From positions 1-64,000 of the forward strand of contig JAVJQA010000024.1 in NCBI GenBank assembly GCA_040218045.1: DNA of 64,000 nt. Reading direction: 5' to 3'. How positions within the stretch are numbered: position 1 is the first letter of the stretch; each line of letters starts with the position of its first letter. The position numbers and the translations under genes are program-made. The notes beneath the pieces were generated by a model. That model saw nothing but the letters and a program-made list of their open reading frames with translations, had not been told where the DNA came from and made no database searches. This stretch comes from Marinoscillum sp040218045 (GTDB taxonomy: Bacteria; Bacteroidota; Bacteroidia; Cytophagales; Cyclobacteriaceae). Shown piece after piece: positions 25,996 through 35,207 of the stretch.

Positions 25996-26912
25996 GCACT
26001 TATTTTCAAAACATAAAAGAAGCATTCGGCACTCTTAGTTCAGGATTGAGGTTGACGCTTAAGTATCTTACTGAGGCTCGTCAATCAAGAAAACCGATAG
26101 GAGTGGAGGATGAAACGTATTTTGATATCGACAAAGGAATTGTCACACTGGAATATCCTTATGAATCTCTCCCAGTGCCTGATAATGCCCGGTATCGCCT
26201 TCACAATGAAATCGATGATTGTATTGTATGTGATAAGTGTGCAAAAGTTTGCCCCGTTGATTGTATTGATATCGATGCAATCAAAGCGCCTGAGACTTAT
26301 GGAGTGACTTCTGACGGTACTCCAAAAAGAATACATGCTGCCAAGTTTGATATAGACATGGGCAAATGCTGCTTCTGCGGTCTTTGTACTACTGTTTGCC
26401 CAACAGAGTGCCTCACCATGACCAAGGTCTATGACTTTAGTGAGTATGATGTGAATGATCATGTATACTCTTTTGCGGACATGAGTCTGGCTGACATTGC
26501 TCAGAAGCGTCAGGAACTGGCAGCTCATGAAGCAAAAAAGGCAGAAGCAAAAGCTTCTTCTCCAGAGGGTGATGTTGGGACGGTCAAGCCAACCGTGAAG
26601 CCGAAACCTATGAGGCCTAAACCAGTTGGTGCCAAGCCTGCTATGAAACCCAAAGTAGGTGGAAAGCCAGTTATTAAGCCGAAGACTGAGGAGCCTGAAG
26701 ATTCAGGGCAAGGGGCTAAAAAGCCCAAGCCAGTAATGAAACCTAAAATTGGTGCCAAAGGGGATGCATCATCAAAACCTGTGATAAAGCCTAAGATGAA
26801 GGCTTCTGAGGAGGAAGAAAAGAAGGAGGCTGAATCCGATAAGCCAAAACCAAAGTTCAGGCCCAGGCCAGTAATACGCAAGAAGCCTAAAGACGAAGAT
26901 GGAGATAGCTGA
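25992..26912 (+). CDS. nuoI: NADH-quinone oxidoreductase subunit I with long Lys/Pro-rich tail
   Basis: 306 residues against about 150-190 for usual NuoI. The N-terminal 175 residues are normal: two 4Fe-4S motifs, CIVCDKCAKVCPVDC and CCFCGLCTTVCPTEC, for clusters N6a/N6b that carry electrons towards quinone. From about residue 180 a low-complexity tail of about 125 residues repeats KPKPxxKPK-like units (KPMRPKPVGAKPAMKPK, KKPKPVMKPKIGAK, KPKPKFRPRPVIRKKPK) separated by acidic patches. The frame is sound: the start overlaps nuoH by four bases and the tail overlaps nuoJ by 14. The tail may be an extra membrane-surface or partner contact; this is inference. Confidence 0.93.
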   Translation: MSTYFQNIKEAFGTLSSGLRLTLKYLTEARQSRKPIGVEDETYFDIDKGIVTLEYPYESLPVPDNARYRLHNEIDDCIVCDKCAKVCPVDCIDIDAIKAPETYGVTSDGTPKRIHAAKFDIDMGKCCFCGLCTTVCPTECLTMTKVYDFSEYDVNDHVYSFADMSLADIAQKRQELAAHEAKKAEAKASSPEGDVGTVKPTVKPKPMRPKPVGAKPAMKPKVGGKPVIKPKTEEPEDSGQGAKKPKPVMKPKIGAKGDASSKPVIKPKMKASEEEEKKEAESDKPKPKFRPRPVIRKKPKDEDGDS

Positions 26913-27402
26913 GATCTTATTTGCTTTTTTTACCATAATGGTGGTTTTGCCTGTAATTTTCTTGATTTTCACCAGGAATATTATTCGAGCAGCCTTCGCT
27001 TTGGTCATTGCCTTTTTAGGCCTGGCAGCCATTTATGTTTTGCTCAATGCAGAGCTGATGGCAGTAGTGCAAATATTGATTTATGCAGGTGGAGTGGTTG
27101 TATTGCTCATATTTGGAATTATGTTAACAAAGAGAATGAATCAGGAGGGCGTGTTTTCTGGACATAGAAACACACTGCTTGGTGGCTTGATATTTCTTGT
27201 TGTTCTTGGTTTTTTGATGGCCCTCATCACAAGTTCCGGCTTAACCTGGGCTTCTCAGGAATCTCTTCCATCAGATCAGGTACGAACGGTCGGTATAATG
27301 TTTCTTACTGATTACCTTCTAGGGTTTGAAATCATTGCTTTCTTATTGCTGGTAGCACTTGTTGGGTCGGCGTATCTGGCAAAAAAATCAGGAAACATAT
27401 GA
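26899..27402 (+). CDS. nuoJ: NADH-quinone oxidoreductase subunit J
   Basis: 167 residues, five membrane helices. The conserved third helix segment AVVQILIYAGGVVVLLIFGIML is clear and an ordinary NuoJ C-terminus follows. NuoJ contributes to the E-channel that links quinone reduction with proton pumping. The start overlaps the end of nuoI and the stop overlaps nuoK (ATGA), as in a tightly coupled operon. Confidence 0.95.
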   Translation: MEIAEILFAFFTIMVVLPVIFLIFTRNIIRAAFALVIAFLGLAAIYVLLNAELMAVVQILIYAGGVVVLLIFGIMLTKRMNQEGVFSGHRNTLLGGLIFLVVLGFLMALITSSGLTWASQESLPSDQVRTVGIMFLTDYLLGFEIIAFLLLVALVGSAYLAKKSGNI

Positions 27403-27707
27403 CTGTCATCCCACTAACTTATTACCTGATCTTGTCTGCATTCTTGCTTTGTGCCGGTCTTTTGATCGTACTCATCAAAAAAAATACAATTTTTGTGTTG
27501 ATTGGAATTGAGTTGATGCTGAATGCTGCTAACCTCAACCTTGTTGCTTTTTCGAGGAGTAACGCCGCTCTTGATGGTCAAGTGTTCGCCATATTTTCAG
27601 TGGTTATTGCTGCTGCTGAAGCAGCCATTGCCCTAGCGATATTACTCAATATTTACAAAAACTATGAGTCTTCGGATCTTGATGATCTCGATACATTAGA
27701 GCATTAA
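27399..27707 (+). CDS. nuoK: NADH-quinone oxidoreductase subunit K
   Basis: 102 residues, three membrane helices. The two membrane glutamates of the family are visible in IGIELMLNAANLNLVAF and AAAEAAIALAILLNIYK. It belongs to the proton-translocating membrane arm. It overlaps nuoJ by four bases and is followed directly by nuoL with no gap. Confidence 0.96.
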   Translation: MTVIPLTYYLILSAFLLCAGLLIVLIKKNTIFVLIGIELMLNAANLNLVAFSRSNAALDGQVFAIFSVVIAAAEAAIALAILLNIYKNYESSDLDDLDTLEH

Positions 27708-29672
27708 ATGGATAGTAAGACCCTTTATATCACCCTAACCCTAATGCTTCCATTGCTGGGAGGTTTGGTGGCCTATTTCACCGGGGTGAAACATGCTGCG
27801 AAAGTATCGCTTGTAGGTATGCTGCCTGGAGCGGTTGTCAGTGTCTTGCTGCTATTGTTATGTAGGGACACACCAGTTACCCTTCGGTGGGAGTGGATGC
27901 CTGGCTTTACTTTAGGTTGGAGAGTGGACCACATTTCGGCGGTGCTAGTTTGCCTGGTTTATTTCATTTCCTTGTTGGTGTACCTGTTTTCTGCGCATTA
28001 TTTAAAAAGTGATCCCGCAATTCATAGATATTATGCAAAGCTCGGGTTTTTCACAACGTCAATGCTTGGGTTGCTACTGGCTGATCATTTGCTGTTATTG
28101 TTTGTGTTTTGGGAATTAGTAGGGTTTTCGTCCTATTTGCTGATTGGGTTTTGGTTTGCAGATCAGGTTAAGGCAAAATCGGCACGGGAAGCCTTTATGG
28201 TCAACCGGGTAGCTGATGCCGGACTCTTGATTGGCGTGATTTTGATGATTACAGAGTTAGGTCAGCCATTTCTCTCTGAAATGACCGGTCAGCCAGCTTC
28301 GTTCATTGTAAATCTAGCTGGCTTTGGCTTGATGATCGGGGCATTGGGCAAATCTGCTCAATTTCCTTTTTTCGGGTGGCTACCAAAAGCAATGGCAGGC
28401 CCAACACCAGTTTCTGCGCTAATTCATGCCGCTACCATGGTAGCAGCTGGAGTATATCTGTTGGTAAGAGTAGCTCCTATTTTGACCCCCGTAGTATTGA
28501 GTGTCATAGCAGTCATTGGAGCTCTTACAGCTTTGATGGCGGCTGTTGCGGCACTTTCACAATTTGACATTAAAAAAGTACTGGCCTACTCCACTATTTC
28601 TCAGCTTGGATACATGGTGATGGGGATTGGTGTTGGTGCAGCTGATTCTTCTTTATTTCATCTCTGGACACACGCTTTCTTCAAAGCTGGATTGTTTCTG
28701 GGTGCAGGTGCTGTCATCCATTACTATCATCGGCTGCATCATGACGACCATTCTTTTGACACACAGGATATGCGACAAATGGGTGGGCTACGTAAGATGC
28801 TCCCTATTACATTTATATCATTTGTTATTTGTGGCCTGGCACTTTCCGGGTTGCCTTTTTTCTCAGGGTTTTTATCAAAGGAAGGTATTTTAACCAATGC
28901 CTGGATTTGGGCAGCCGGTCAATCCAACAATGGGTACTGGATGGCCTATGCTGTCTCTGATATGGCTTTTATTACTGCTTTGATTACCCCGATTTATATC
29001 GGAAGGCAGATTTTATTAGTATTCTTTGGCAGTCCTCGATCTGCGGTGAAGAAATTGATTGGAATGGAGCCAATGTTTACTTTGAAGATGCCATTGATTT
29101 TGTTGGCAGTAGGTTCAGTTTGGTTTTTACATGCATTGAACCCACTTGATGCCAATGGATGGTGGCTTTCCGGCTTCATGTTTGGAGAATTCTCCGAACC
29201 TGCTTCTGGGAATATACCAATGTACACGATGGTATTGTCAATAGCACTAGCTGTAGCTGGATTGGCCATCGCTTATATGTTTTTTGGCCCAAAGAGTACA
29301 CGAGTAACGGATTTTAAGAATGCCTCCGCTCCGCACACCTGGTATGGATCAATCTCATACCAGAGTTGGTATATAGAGCCAATCTATGATCAGATGGCTA
29401 AAGGCTACTCGGTTTTGGTTAACCTTGCCAAATGGGTTGATGTGAAAATCATTGATCGATGTGTTAACTCCGCCGGGGTTTGGTCTGTAGTGCTGAGTAA
29501 GGTACTGGCCATTATCGATCGGGAAATCATCGATGGTCTCGTTAATTTTATTGCCTGGCTTTCGAAAGGAATAGGAAATATGTTTACCGGTATCCAATCC
29601 GGGAAAGTACAAAATCAGTTGGTTTGGATGATCACAATTTTATTGATCCTAATTCTCTGGTTTCAATTTTAA
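27708..29672 (+). CDS. nuoL: NADH-quinone oxidoreductase subunit L
   Basis: 654 residues, Mrp-antiporter-like with about 16 membrane helices. The signature helix FVFWELVGFSSYLLIGFW carries the key Glu, and PFFGWLPKAMAGPTPVSALIHAATM and DIKKVLAYSTISQLGYMVMG carry the conserved lysines. The long lateral helix expected at the C-terminus fits the Lys-rich amphipathic segment before the last hydrophobic stretch (QLVWMITILLILILWFQF). It is the distal proton-pumping subunit. The start codon follows the nuoK stop directly. Confidence 0.96.
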   Translation: MDSKTLYITLTLMLPLLGGLVAYFTGVKHAAKVSLVGMLPGAVVSVLLLLLCRDTPVTLRWEWMPGFTLGWRVDHISAVLVCLVYFISLLVYLFSAHYLKSDPAIHRYYAKLGFFTTSMLGLLLADHLLLLFVFWELVGFSSYLLIGFWFADQVKAKSAREAFMVNRVADAGLLIGVILMITELGQPFLSEMTGQPASFIVNLAGFGLMIGALGKSAQFPFFGWLPKAMAGPTPVSALIHAATMVAAGVYLLVRVAPILTPVVLSVIAVIGALTALMAAVAALSQFDIKKVLAYSTISQLGYMVMGIGVGAADSSLFHLWTHAFFKAGLFLGAGAVIHYYHRLHHDDHSFDTQDMRQMGGLRKMLPITFISFVICGLALSGLPFFSGFLSKEGILTNAWIWAAGQSNNGYWMAYAVSDMAFITALITPIYIGRQILLVFFGSPRSAVKKLIGMEPMFTLKMPLILLAVGSVWFLHALNPLDANGWWLSGFMFGEFSEPASGNIPMYTMVLSIALAVAGLAIAYMFFGPKSTRVTDFKNASAPHTWYGSISYQSWYIEPIYDQMAKGYSVLVNLAKWVDVKIIDRCVNSAGVWSVVLSKVLAIIDREIIDGLVNFIAWLSKGIGNMFTGIQSGKVQNQLVWMITILLILILWFQF

Positions 29673-29681
29673 GTGAACAAT

Positions 29682-31307
29682 ATGAGTTACCTGCTTAGTT
29701 GGTTGATCTTTTTGCCATTTGTTGCGGCGCTGGTGATTGGCATATTGCCGAGTCATCTAAAAGGAGTGATAAAATCCATTGCTTTGGTAGCCACTTGTTG
29801 TCAGTTGGTGTTAAGCATTATCCTTTTTGTCCGTTTCGATGGAAGTCTCGTTCCTCAGGGTTGGGCGGATGCTTTTCAATTCACAGAATTAGTGCCCTGG
29901 ATTACCCTCAAATTGGGGACACTTGGCCTTCTTCAAATTGACTATTTCGTGGGAGTGGATGGAATCAGCATGCCTTTGGTGGTGCTGAGTACTTTGCTTT
30001 TGGTGATTGGGGTGATCTCATCATGGAAGCTTGAAGAAAAGGTAAAAGGGTATTTCATTTTATATCTGATACTGAGTGGAAGTCTTGTTGGCTGTTTTGT
30101 AGCATTGGATTTTTTCCTTTTCTATGTCTTTTTCGAATTCATGTTATTGCCTATGTTCTTTCTCATAGGCATTTGGGGTGGCCCGAGAAGGTCTTACGCC
30201 TCCATCAAATTTTTCCTTTACACGCTACTGGGATCATTGTTCATTCTTGTAGTGATGATCGGTCTTTACCTTTCTGTTGGAGAAATAAATGAGTTTGGTA
30301 TTCAGGTCAACACCTTCAGCCTGGTTCATATGATGGATGGAAATTATCTCCTGAACTCATTGCTTTCTCCTGAATCAAACTATGCTATTTGGGGGGTATC
30401 GCTTCGGTCATGGGCATTTATTTTTTTGCTACTCGGATTTCTCATCAAGTTGCCGGCTGTGCCATTTCATACATGGCTGCCCGATGCACACGTAGAGGCA
30501 CCTACAGCTATCTCCTTATTACTTGCCGGGGTCCTGCTGAAAGTTGGTGGCTATGGACTATTTAGGATTTGCTATTCTATTTTCCCTGATATAGCCATAG
30601 AACTGGCAATGCCTGTTGCCATTATTGGCCTGGTCTCCATTATTTATGGAGGTTTGGTTGCCATGGCGCAAACTGATTTAAAAAAGTTAATCGCTTATTC
30701 TTCTGTTTCACACATGGGATTTGTATTACTTGGTTTAGCTGCACTTACATCAGAAGGAGTCTCGGGTTCGGTATTTCAAATGGTTTCTCATGGATTCATC
30801 TCAGGAGCACTGTTCCTTCTTGTGGGAGTGATCTATGATCGTACACATGATCGTCAAATTGAGAATGTGAGTGGCCTGGCAAGCAAAATGCCTAAGTACA
30901 CCTTCTTTGTGGTATTGTTCTTTTTTGCTTCACTCGGTTTACCAGGTCTTTCAGGGTTTGTAGGTGAAGTGCTCGTATTGATCGGGGCTATTGGTGCCGA
31001 ATCAACGAATGGTGTCTTTTCCAGATGGATCGGAATAGTGGCAGTACTGGGAATTATCATTTCTGCTGCCTATTACCTTTGGACCCTTCAACGCATGTTT
31101 TTTGGCAACTATTGGACGAGGGAAGAAAGTTGGGATGCGAAAATGCTGGATATATCAACCAGAGAATGGTTAATGTTAGTGCCATTGGCAGTTTTGGTGG
31201 TTATCCTGGGAGTTTTTCCATCCATTTTATTGGGGCCTATAGAGAATTCAGTAACCTTTTTTGTGGATAGTCTGATGAGCCAAGGCCAAATGTTTTTAAG
31301 TCAGTAA
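29682..31307 (+). CDS. nuoM: NADH-quinone oxidoreductase subunit M
   Basis: 541 residues from ATG 29682; a GTG nine bases upstream (29673), directly after the nuoL stop, is an alternative. About 14 membrane helices. Antiporter motifs present: YFVGVDGISMPLVVL, FFEFMLLPMFFLIGIWGG with the channel Glu, KLPAVPFHTWLPDAHVEAPT, and DLKKLIAYSSVSHMGFVLLG. It is a proton-pumping subunit of the membrane arm between nuoL and nuoN. Confidence 0.95.
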   Translation: MSYLLSWLIFLPFVAALVIGILPSHLKGVIKSIALVATCCQLVLSIILFVRFDGSLVPQGWADAFQFTELVPWITLKLGTLGLLQIDYFVGVDGISMPLVVLSTLLLVIGVISSWKLEEKVKGYFILYLILSGSLVGCFVALDFFLFYVFFEFMLLPMFFLIGIWGGPRRSYASIKFFLYTLLGSLFILVVMIGLYLSVGEINEFGIQVNTFSLVHMMDGNYLLNSLLSPESNYAIWGVSLRSWAFIFLLLGFLIKLPAVPFHTWLPDAHVEAPTAISLLLAGVLLKVGGYGLFRICYSIFPDIAIELAMPVAIIGLVSIIYGGLVAMAQTDLKKLIAYSSVSHMGFVLLGLAALTSEGVSGSVFQMVSHGFISGALFLLVGVIYDRTHDRQIENVSGLASKMPKYTFFVVLFFFASLGLPGLSGFVGEVLVLIGAIGAESTNGVFSRWIGIVAVLGIIISAAYYLWTLQRMFFGNYWTREESWDAKMLDISTREWLMLVPLAVLVVILGVFPSILLGPIENSVTFFVDSLMSQGQMFLSQ

Positions 31308-31310
31308 CCT

Positions 31311-32747
31311 ATGCTCACAGATCAGCTTCATCAAATTTTAGGTGACCTTGGCTGGCTTTCTTTTGAGCTGGTAATAGCCGGAGGAGCTATGCTCTTGCTA
31401 ATCGCGGGATTGGTGATCAAAAGGATTGCTATCATACAGGCATTGTTTGCATTGATCCTGCTGGCCGCCATGATGGTCACACCAACCAATACAGAATCTA
31501 TCGCGATCTTTACTGGGAGTCTGGTCATTGATTCTATAGGCAACATTTTAAAACTGTTGTTTGGTTTTAGTGCCATTTGGATTGTCTTCTTCCCCACTGC
31601 ATCCAGACATAAGTCAGAATTTTACTTTCTGATTCTTTCTATCGTCTTGGGAAGCTGTCTGATGCTCTCTGCCAATAACCTGCTAGTTATTTACATGGTG
31701 ATAGAATTAACCTCTTTCTCATCATACATCATTACCAACTTCGATTTTGAAAAGAAATCGTTTGAGGCGGGAATGAAGTATTTGATATTTGGAGGAGTTA
31801 GCTCCGCGTTGGCCCTGTATGGTGCTTCCATTATTTATGGCTACACCAGCACCCTGACCATTTCAGCTATGGACTTTTCACTGGTATCTGAGCCTTTGCT
31901 ACTCAATGTTGCTCTGGTACTATTTATTGGGGCTCTGCTCTTTAAAGTGAGTGTGATTCCTTTTCACATATGGGTACCAACCACCTATCAGGCAGCTCCG
32001 ACTGATGCTGTTGCTGTTTTGACAGTTTTACCAAAGATTGGTGCTTTTGTTTTACTTCATCGTTTGCTGTTTGCAGTAGATATTTTCGAACAGTATTGGC
32101 TTTACAGTTTTCTTTCTATCACCGGTATTGCAACGATTGTTTTAGGCACTTTCGGAGCTTTGGGCCAATCCAATGTAAAGCGCATGATTGCATATGGGGC
32201 CATTGCTCATTCCGGGTTCCTTTTGGCCGCTATACTGATACCATATGAAACAGGTTCCACTGCGTTTGTTTGGTATGCAGTAGTATACGCCTTGATGAAT
32301 GTTACTGTATTTTATCTCATATCACTTTTTGAAGAACAAGGGAAAACGGAAATTTCTGACTTTTCCGGACTGGCCAGAACCGAAAGTTACATTGGAGGAT
32401 TGGTTTTGCTAATCATGATTGCCCTCGTAGGGTTGCCACCAACTGCCGGGTTTACAATCAAGTTTTATTTGTTCACTGCTATGTGGGAATACTACCAAAG
32501 TGTTAATGATTCTTTCATTTTAACCTACTTACTGGTTGGCGTACTTAGCGTGGTTGTTTCCCTGTTTTTTTACCTGAAAATACCATTTCAGATTTTTTTA
32601 AAAGAATCTCAATTACCAAATAATTCTCGTTCATCCGTCAGTCAGCGGATAATAGCAACTATTTTCACAATCATAGTGTTATGGTTGTTCTTTAGCCCGG
32701 ATTTATTGAATAACATTGCAAATAATATTAAATTCATTGATTGGTAA
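31311..32747 (+). CDS. nuoN: NADH-quinone oxidoreductase subunit N
   Basis: 478 residues, the third antiporter-like subunit. Key segments are VIYMVIELTSFSSYIITNF with the membrane Glu, LFKVSVIPFHIWVPTTYQAAPTDAVA, and SNVKRMIAYGAIAHSGFLLA. It closes the nuo block. The next gene starts eight bases after its stop, so the PurF-like gene is probably transcribed with it. Confidence 0.95.
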   Translation: MLTDQLHQILGDLGWLSFELVIAGGAMLLLIAGLVIKRIAIIQALFALILLAAMMVTPTNTESIAIFTGSLVIDSIGNILKLLFGFSAIWIVFFPTASRHKSEFYFLILSIVLGSCLMLSANNLLVIYMVIELTSFSSYIITNFDFEKKSFEAGMKYLIFGGVSSALALYGASIIYGYTSTLTISAMDFSLVSEPLLLNVALVLFIGALLFKVSVIPFHIWVPTTYQAAPTDAVAVLTVLPKIGAFVLLHRLLFAVDIFEQYWLYSFLSITGIATIVLGTFGALGQSNVKRMIAYGAIAHSGFLLAAILIPYETGSTAFVWYAVVYALMNVTVFYLISLFEEQGKTEISDFSGLARTESYIGGLVLLIMIALVGLPPTAGFTIKFYLFTAMWEYYQSVNDSFILTYLLVGVLSVVVSLFFYLKIPFQIFLKESQLPNNSRSSVSQRIIATIFTIIVLWLFFSPDLLNNIANNIKFIDW

Positions 32748-32754
32748 TTGATCC

Positions 32755-34641
32755 ATGAGCGACCCTATCAAACACGAATGTGGCGTGGCATTGCTTCGTC
32801 TTAGAAAACCACTCCAGTACTACATCGATAAGTATGGCTCGCCCGCTTATGCTGCAAAAAAGATGTACATCTTAATGCAGAAGCAACATAACCGTGGACA
32901 GGATGGAGTTGGCATAGCCAATATTAAACTTGACATGCCCCCAGGTACCCGGTACATCAGTCGCTATAGAACCACTGCGCAGCAACCGATCGAGGAGATT
33001 TTTGGTAAAATCAGCAAGAAATATAACAAAGCCCAAAGGGAAGGAAAGGAAAACTTCTTCAATGCCAATTGGATGAAGGAGCACTTTGCTTTTACGGGTG
33101 AAGTATGGTTGGGTCATTTGAGATACGGAACTCACGGTAAGAATAGTATTGAGAGCTGTCATCCTTTCCTCAGGCAGAACAACTGGAGGAGCCGAAACCT
33201 TGTAATGGCTGGAAATTTCAACATGACCAATGTTGATGATCTTTTTGAAAAGCTGGTAACCCTTGGGCAGCACCCAAAAGAAGTAGTGGATACAGTGACC
33301 GTGATGGAGAAGATCGGGCACTTTTTGGATGAAGCCAACCAGGCCATCTTTGATCAGTATAGAGGGCAAAAGACCAACCAACAAATTACTGAGATCATCG
33401 AAAATGAAATAGACCTGAGAAGAGTTCTCGAAAAATCATGTCGCGATTTTGATGGTGGGTACACGATGACTGGTATGGTGGGATACGGAGCTGCTTTTGT
33501 GGCACGAGATCCCAATGGGATCAGGCCTGCGTACTATTATGCCGATGACGATGTGGTGGTGGTGGCGTCTGAGAAGCCGGCAATCAAAACGACATTTGAG
33601 TGCAACTATACAGATATCCAGGAGGTTAAGCCCGGACATGCATTGATCATTGATAAGGATGGTAGCTACAGGGAAGAACAATTCATTCAACCTCGTGAAA
33701 AGAAGTCTTGTTCGTTTGAAAGAATCTATTTCTCAAGAGGAACTGATCCTGACATTTATAACGAAAGAAGAAAGCTTGGAGAATTATTGATTCCAAGTGT
33801 GTTGCGGGCAGTGAATTCAGATTTGAAAAACACCGTCTTCAGCTATATCCCAAATACCGCAGAAACTTCCTTTTTGGGATTACTTAGGGGTATTGACAAT
33901 TACCTGATCGGACAGAGAAAAGATATTATCCTAGATAAAAAGCCAAGTGCAGATTCGCTAGAGGAGCTGCTATCTTTTAGGCCAAGAGTTGAGAAGTTGG
34001 TTTTGAAAGACGCTAAGCTTAGAACTTTCATTACCGATGATGCCCATCGGGACGATCTGGTGGCTCACGTTTATGATACCACTTTTGAAGTGATCAATAA
34101 GCATAAAGATACCCTTGTAATTATTGACGACTCTATTGTGCGTGGTACTACGCTGGAAAAGAGCATTCTCACACTTTTGGACCGGTTGGAACCAAAGAAG
34201 GTAGTGATTGTGTCCTCAGCTCCCCAGATCAGGTTCCCGGATTGCTACGGGATTGATATGAGTAAAATGAAGGAATTTGTTGCTTTCAGAGCGGTATTGG
34301 CTTTACTGAAAGAACATAATAAGGAGTACTTGCTCGATGAAGTTTTTGAAAAGTGCCTTGCTGCTGCGGGAGATAAAAGGCAGCCCAATTATGTAAAAGA
34401 ACTCTATGAGCCCTTCACCTATGACGAAGTTTCCGCAAAAATTACGGATATAGTGCGGCCTAAGGGGATGAAAGCGGAGCTGGAAGTAGTCTACCAAACA
34501 GTAGAGAATCTACACAAAGCATGTCCCGGGCACATAGGCGACTGGTACTTCACAGGAGATTACCCAACACCAGGAGGTAATCGGGTAGTAAATAAGGCTT
34601 TTGTCAATTACATGAAGGGAGTTGCTGTAAGGGCCTATTGA
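32755..34641 (+). CDS. PurF-like amidophosphoribosyltransferase, long Bacteroidota form
   Basis: 628 residues, longer than canonical PurF (about 470-510). It has an N-terminal Ntn glutaminase with Cys9 in HECGVALL (the preceding residues would be removed to expose the nucleophile) and GHLRYGTHG, plus a C-terminal phosphoribosyltransferase domain with PRPP loop VIIDDSIVRGTTLEKSI. Insertions follow the first strand and lie between the domains. The canonical reaction turns PRPP and glutamine into phosphoribosylamine. Bacteroidota often carry both a normal PurF and this longer paralogue, so I leave the symbol blank; its exact substrate is uncertain. Confidence 0.8.
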   Translation: MSDPIKHECGVALLRLRKPLQYYIDKYGSPAYAAKKMYILMQKQHNRGQDGVGIANIKLDMPPGTRYISRYRTTAQQPIEEIFGKISKKYNKAQREGKENFFNANWMKEHFAFTGEVWLGHLRYGTHGKNSIESCHPFLRQNNWRSRNLVMAGNFNMTNVDDLFEKLVTLGQHPKEVVDTVTVMEKIGHFLDEANQAIFDQYRGQKTNQQITEIIENEIDLRRVLEKSCRDFDGGYTMTGMVGYGAAFVARDPNGIRPAYYYADDDVVVVASEKPAIKTTFECNYTDIQEVKPGHALIIDKDGSYREEQFIQPREKKSCSFERIYFSRGTDPDIYNERRKLGELLIPSVLRAVNSDLKNTVFSYIPNTAETSFLGLLRGIDNYLIGQRKDIILDKKPSADSLEELLSFRPRVEKLVLKDAKLRTFITDDAHRDDLVAHVYDTTFEVINKHKDTLVIIDDSIVRGTTLEKSILTLLDRLEPKKVVIVSSAPQIRFPDCYGIDMSKMKEFVAFRAVLALLKEHNKEYLLDEVFEKCLAAAGDKRQPNYVKELYEPFTYDEVSAKITDIVRPKGMKAELEVVYQTVENLHKACPGHIGDWYFTGDYPTPGGNRVVNKAFVNYMKGVAVRAY

Positions 34642-34914
34642 TTGCAAAATCATAGTTGTATTTTGCTTGATAAAGTAAATCTTTTAAAAAATCACCTCCT
34701 CCGTGCTTGTTGATGTTGTCCCCAACAAGCTAGCTAAAGGCAGTGAGGCATCCTGCTTTTTTAACCCGGTCAAGGCTGGGTCTATACAATATGCTCCGGT
34801 CTATTGTTAGTCTCCCCCGGCTTTAGATTCGAATTAAATGAAAAGCTGCTTTGCTGACAACCCCAATCCAACACGGAAATTTTAACTGAGAGCTGGCGCT
34901 TTATTGGAGTCAGA
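34642..34914. other. Gap after the PurF-like gene, weak hairpins only
   Basis: CTTGTTG and CAACAAG near 34706-34730 and a GCAG/CTGC hairpin followed by a T-run near 34740-34761 may act as an end-of-transcript signal for the nuo-purF-like unit. Nothing else is seen here. Confidence 0.35.
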
Positions 34915-35070
34915 ATGGATTTTTTGATTGTAAAACCAAATCTTTTGAATGTCAATAGGAATATGTCCATGGTAAATAGGAATATTTCCAGTGTAAATAT
35001 GAATTTGTCTAGTGTAAATTGTAATATTTTTAGTGTAGACCTTAATTTGTTGACCGTAAAGGTGGATTAA
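34915..35070 (+). repeat. Degenerate 21-bp tandem repeat encoding a heptapeptide-repeat ORF (51 residues)
   Basis: An ORF from ATG 34915 to TAA 35068-35070 is built of about seven 21-bp units. Val recurs at residues 6, 13, 20, 27, 34, 41 and 48, and Asn at 9, 16, 23, 30, 37 and 44, with a hydrophobic residue after each Asn: NRNISSVNMNLSSVN is a typical stretch. The DNA core is AGTGTAAAT-N3-AAT. The period is strict although bases between vary, and 21 is divisible by three, so the opposite strand is also open (heptads with FTL/FTM). Whether it is translated is not known. No homologue recognised. Confidence 0.6.
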
Positions 35071-35207
35071 GTCACTGTAACGTCGTTTTTGTTAAGCGGT
35101 GCGGTTGATTTGGCCACAGTCGGAGTATTGTCAGGGCAAAAGTCGCATCCTGAAACAGGTTGATACAAAAGTATCGTAAATGCTAAAAAGAAAGAGAACC
35201 TCTTCAT
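35067..35207 (-). CDS. Tiny putative lipoprotein, 46 residues
   Basis: ATG at 35207 opens a signal peptide (MKRFSFFLAFTILLYQ) with lipobox VSGC, leaving a mature peptide of about 26 residues that begins CDFCPDN and ends NKNDVTVT. The frame continues upstream to 35399 without a stop but without plausible coding character. Its stop overlaps the end of the heptad-repeat ORF, tail to tail. Small single-domain lipoproteins like this are easily missed; a chance ORF cannot be excluded. Confidence 0.4.
   Translation of the reverse strand: MKRFSFFLAFTILLYQPVSGCDFCPDNTPTVAKSTAPLNKNDVTVT

Noticed and set aside
26525..26881. Antisense ORF rich in Gly/Phe/Leu under the nuoI tail
   Set aside because: It is the complement of the Lys/Pro repeat codons; no start context or homology.
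34782..34970. Minus-strand ORF with FTM/LTF-type heptads
   Set aside because: It is the reverse reading of the 21-bp repeat, open only because the unit is a multiple of three; beyond the repeat it has no coding character.
34915..35070. CRISPR-like array
   Set aside because: The units are contiguous, degenerate and 21 bp long with no unique spacers, and no cas gene is near.
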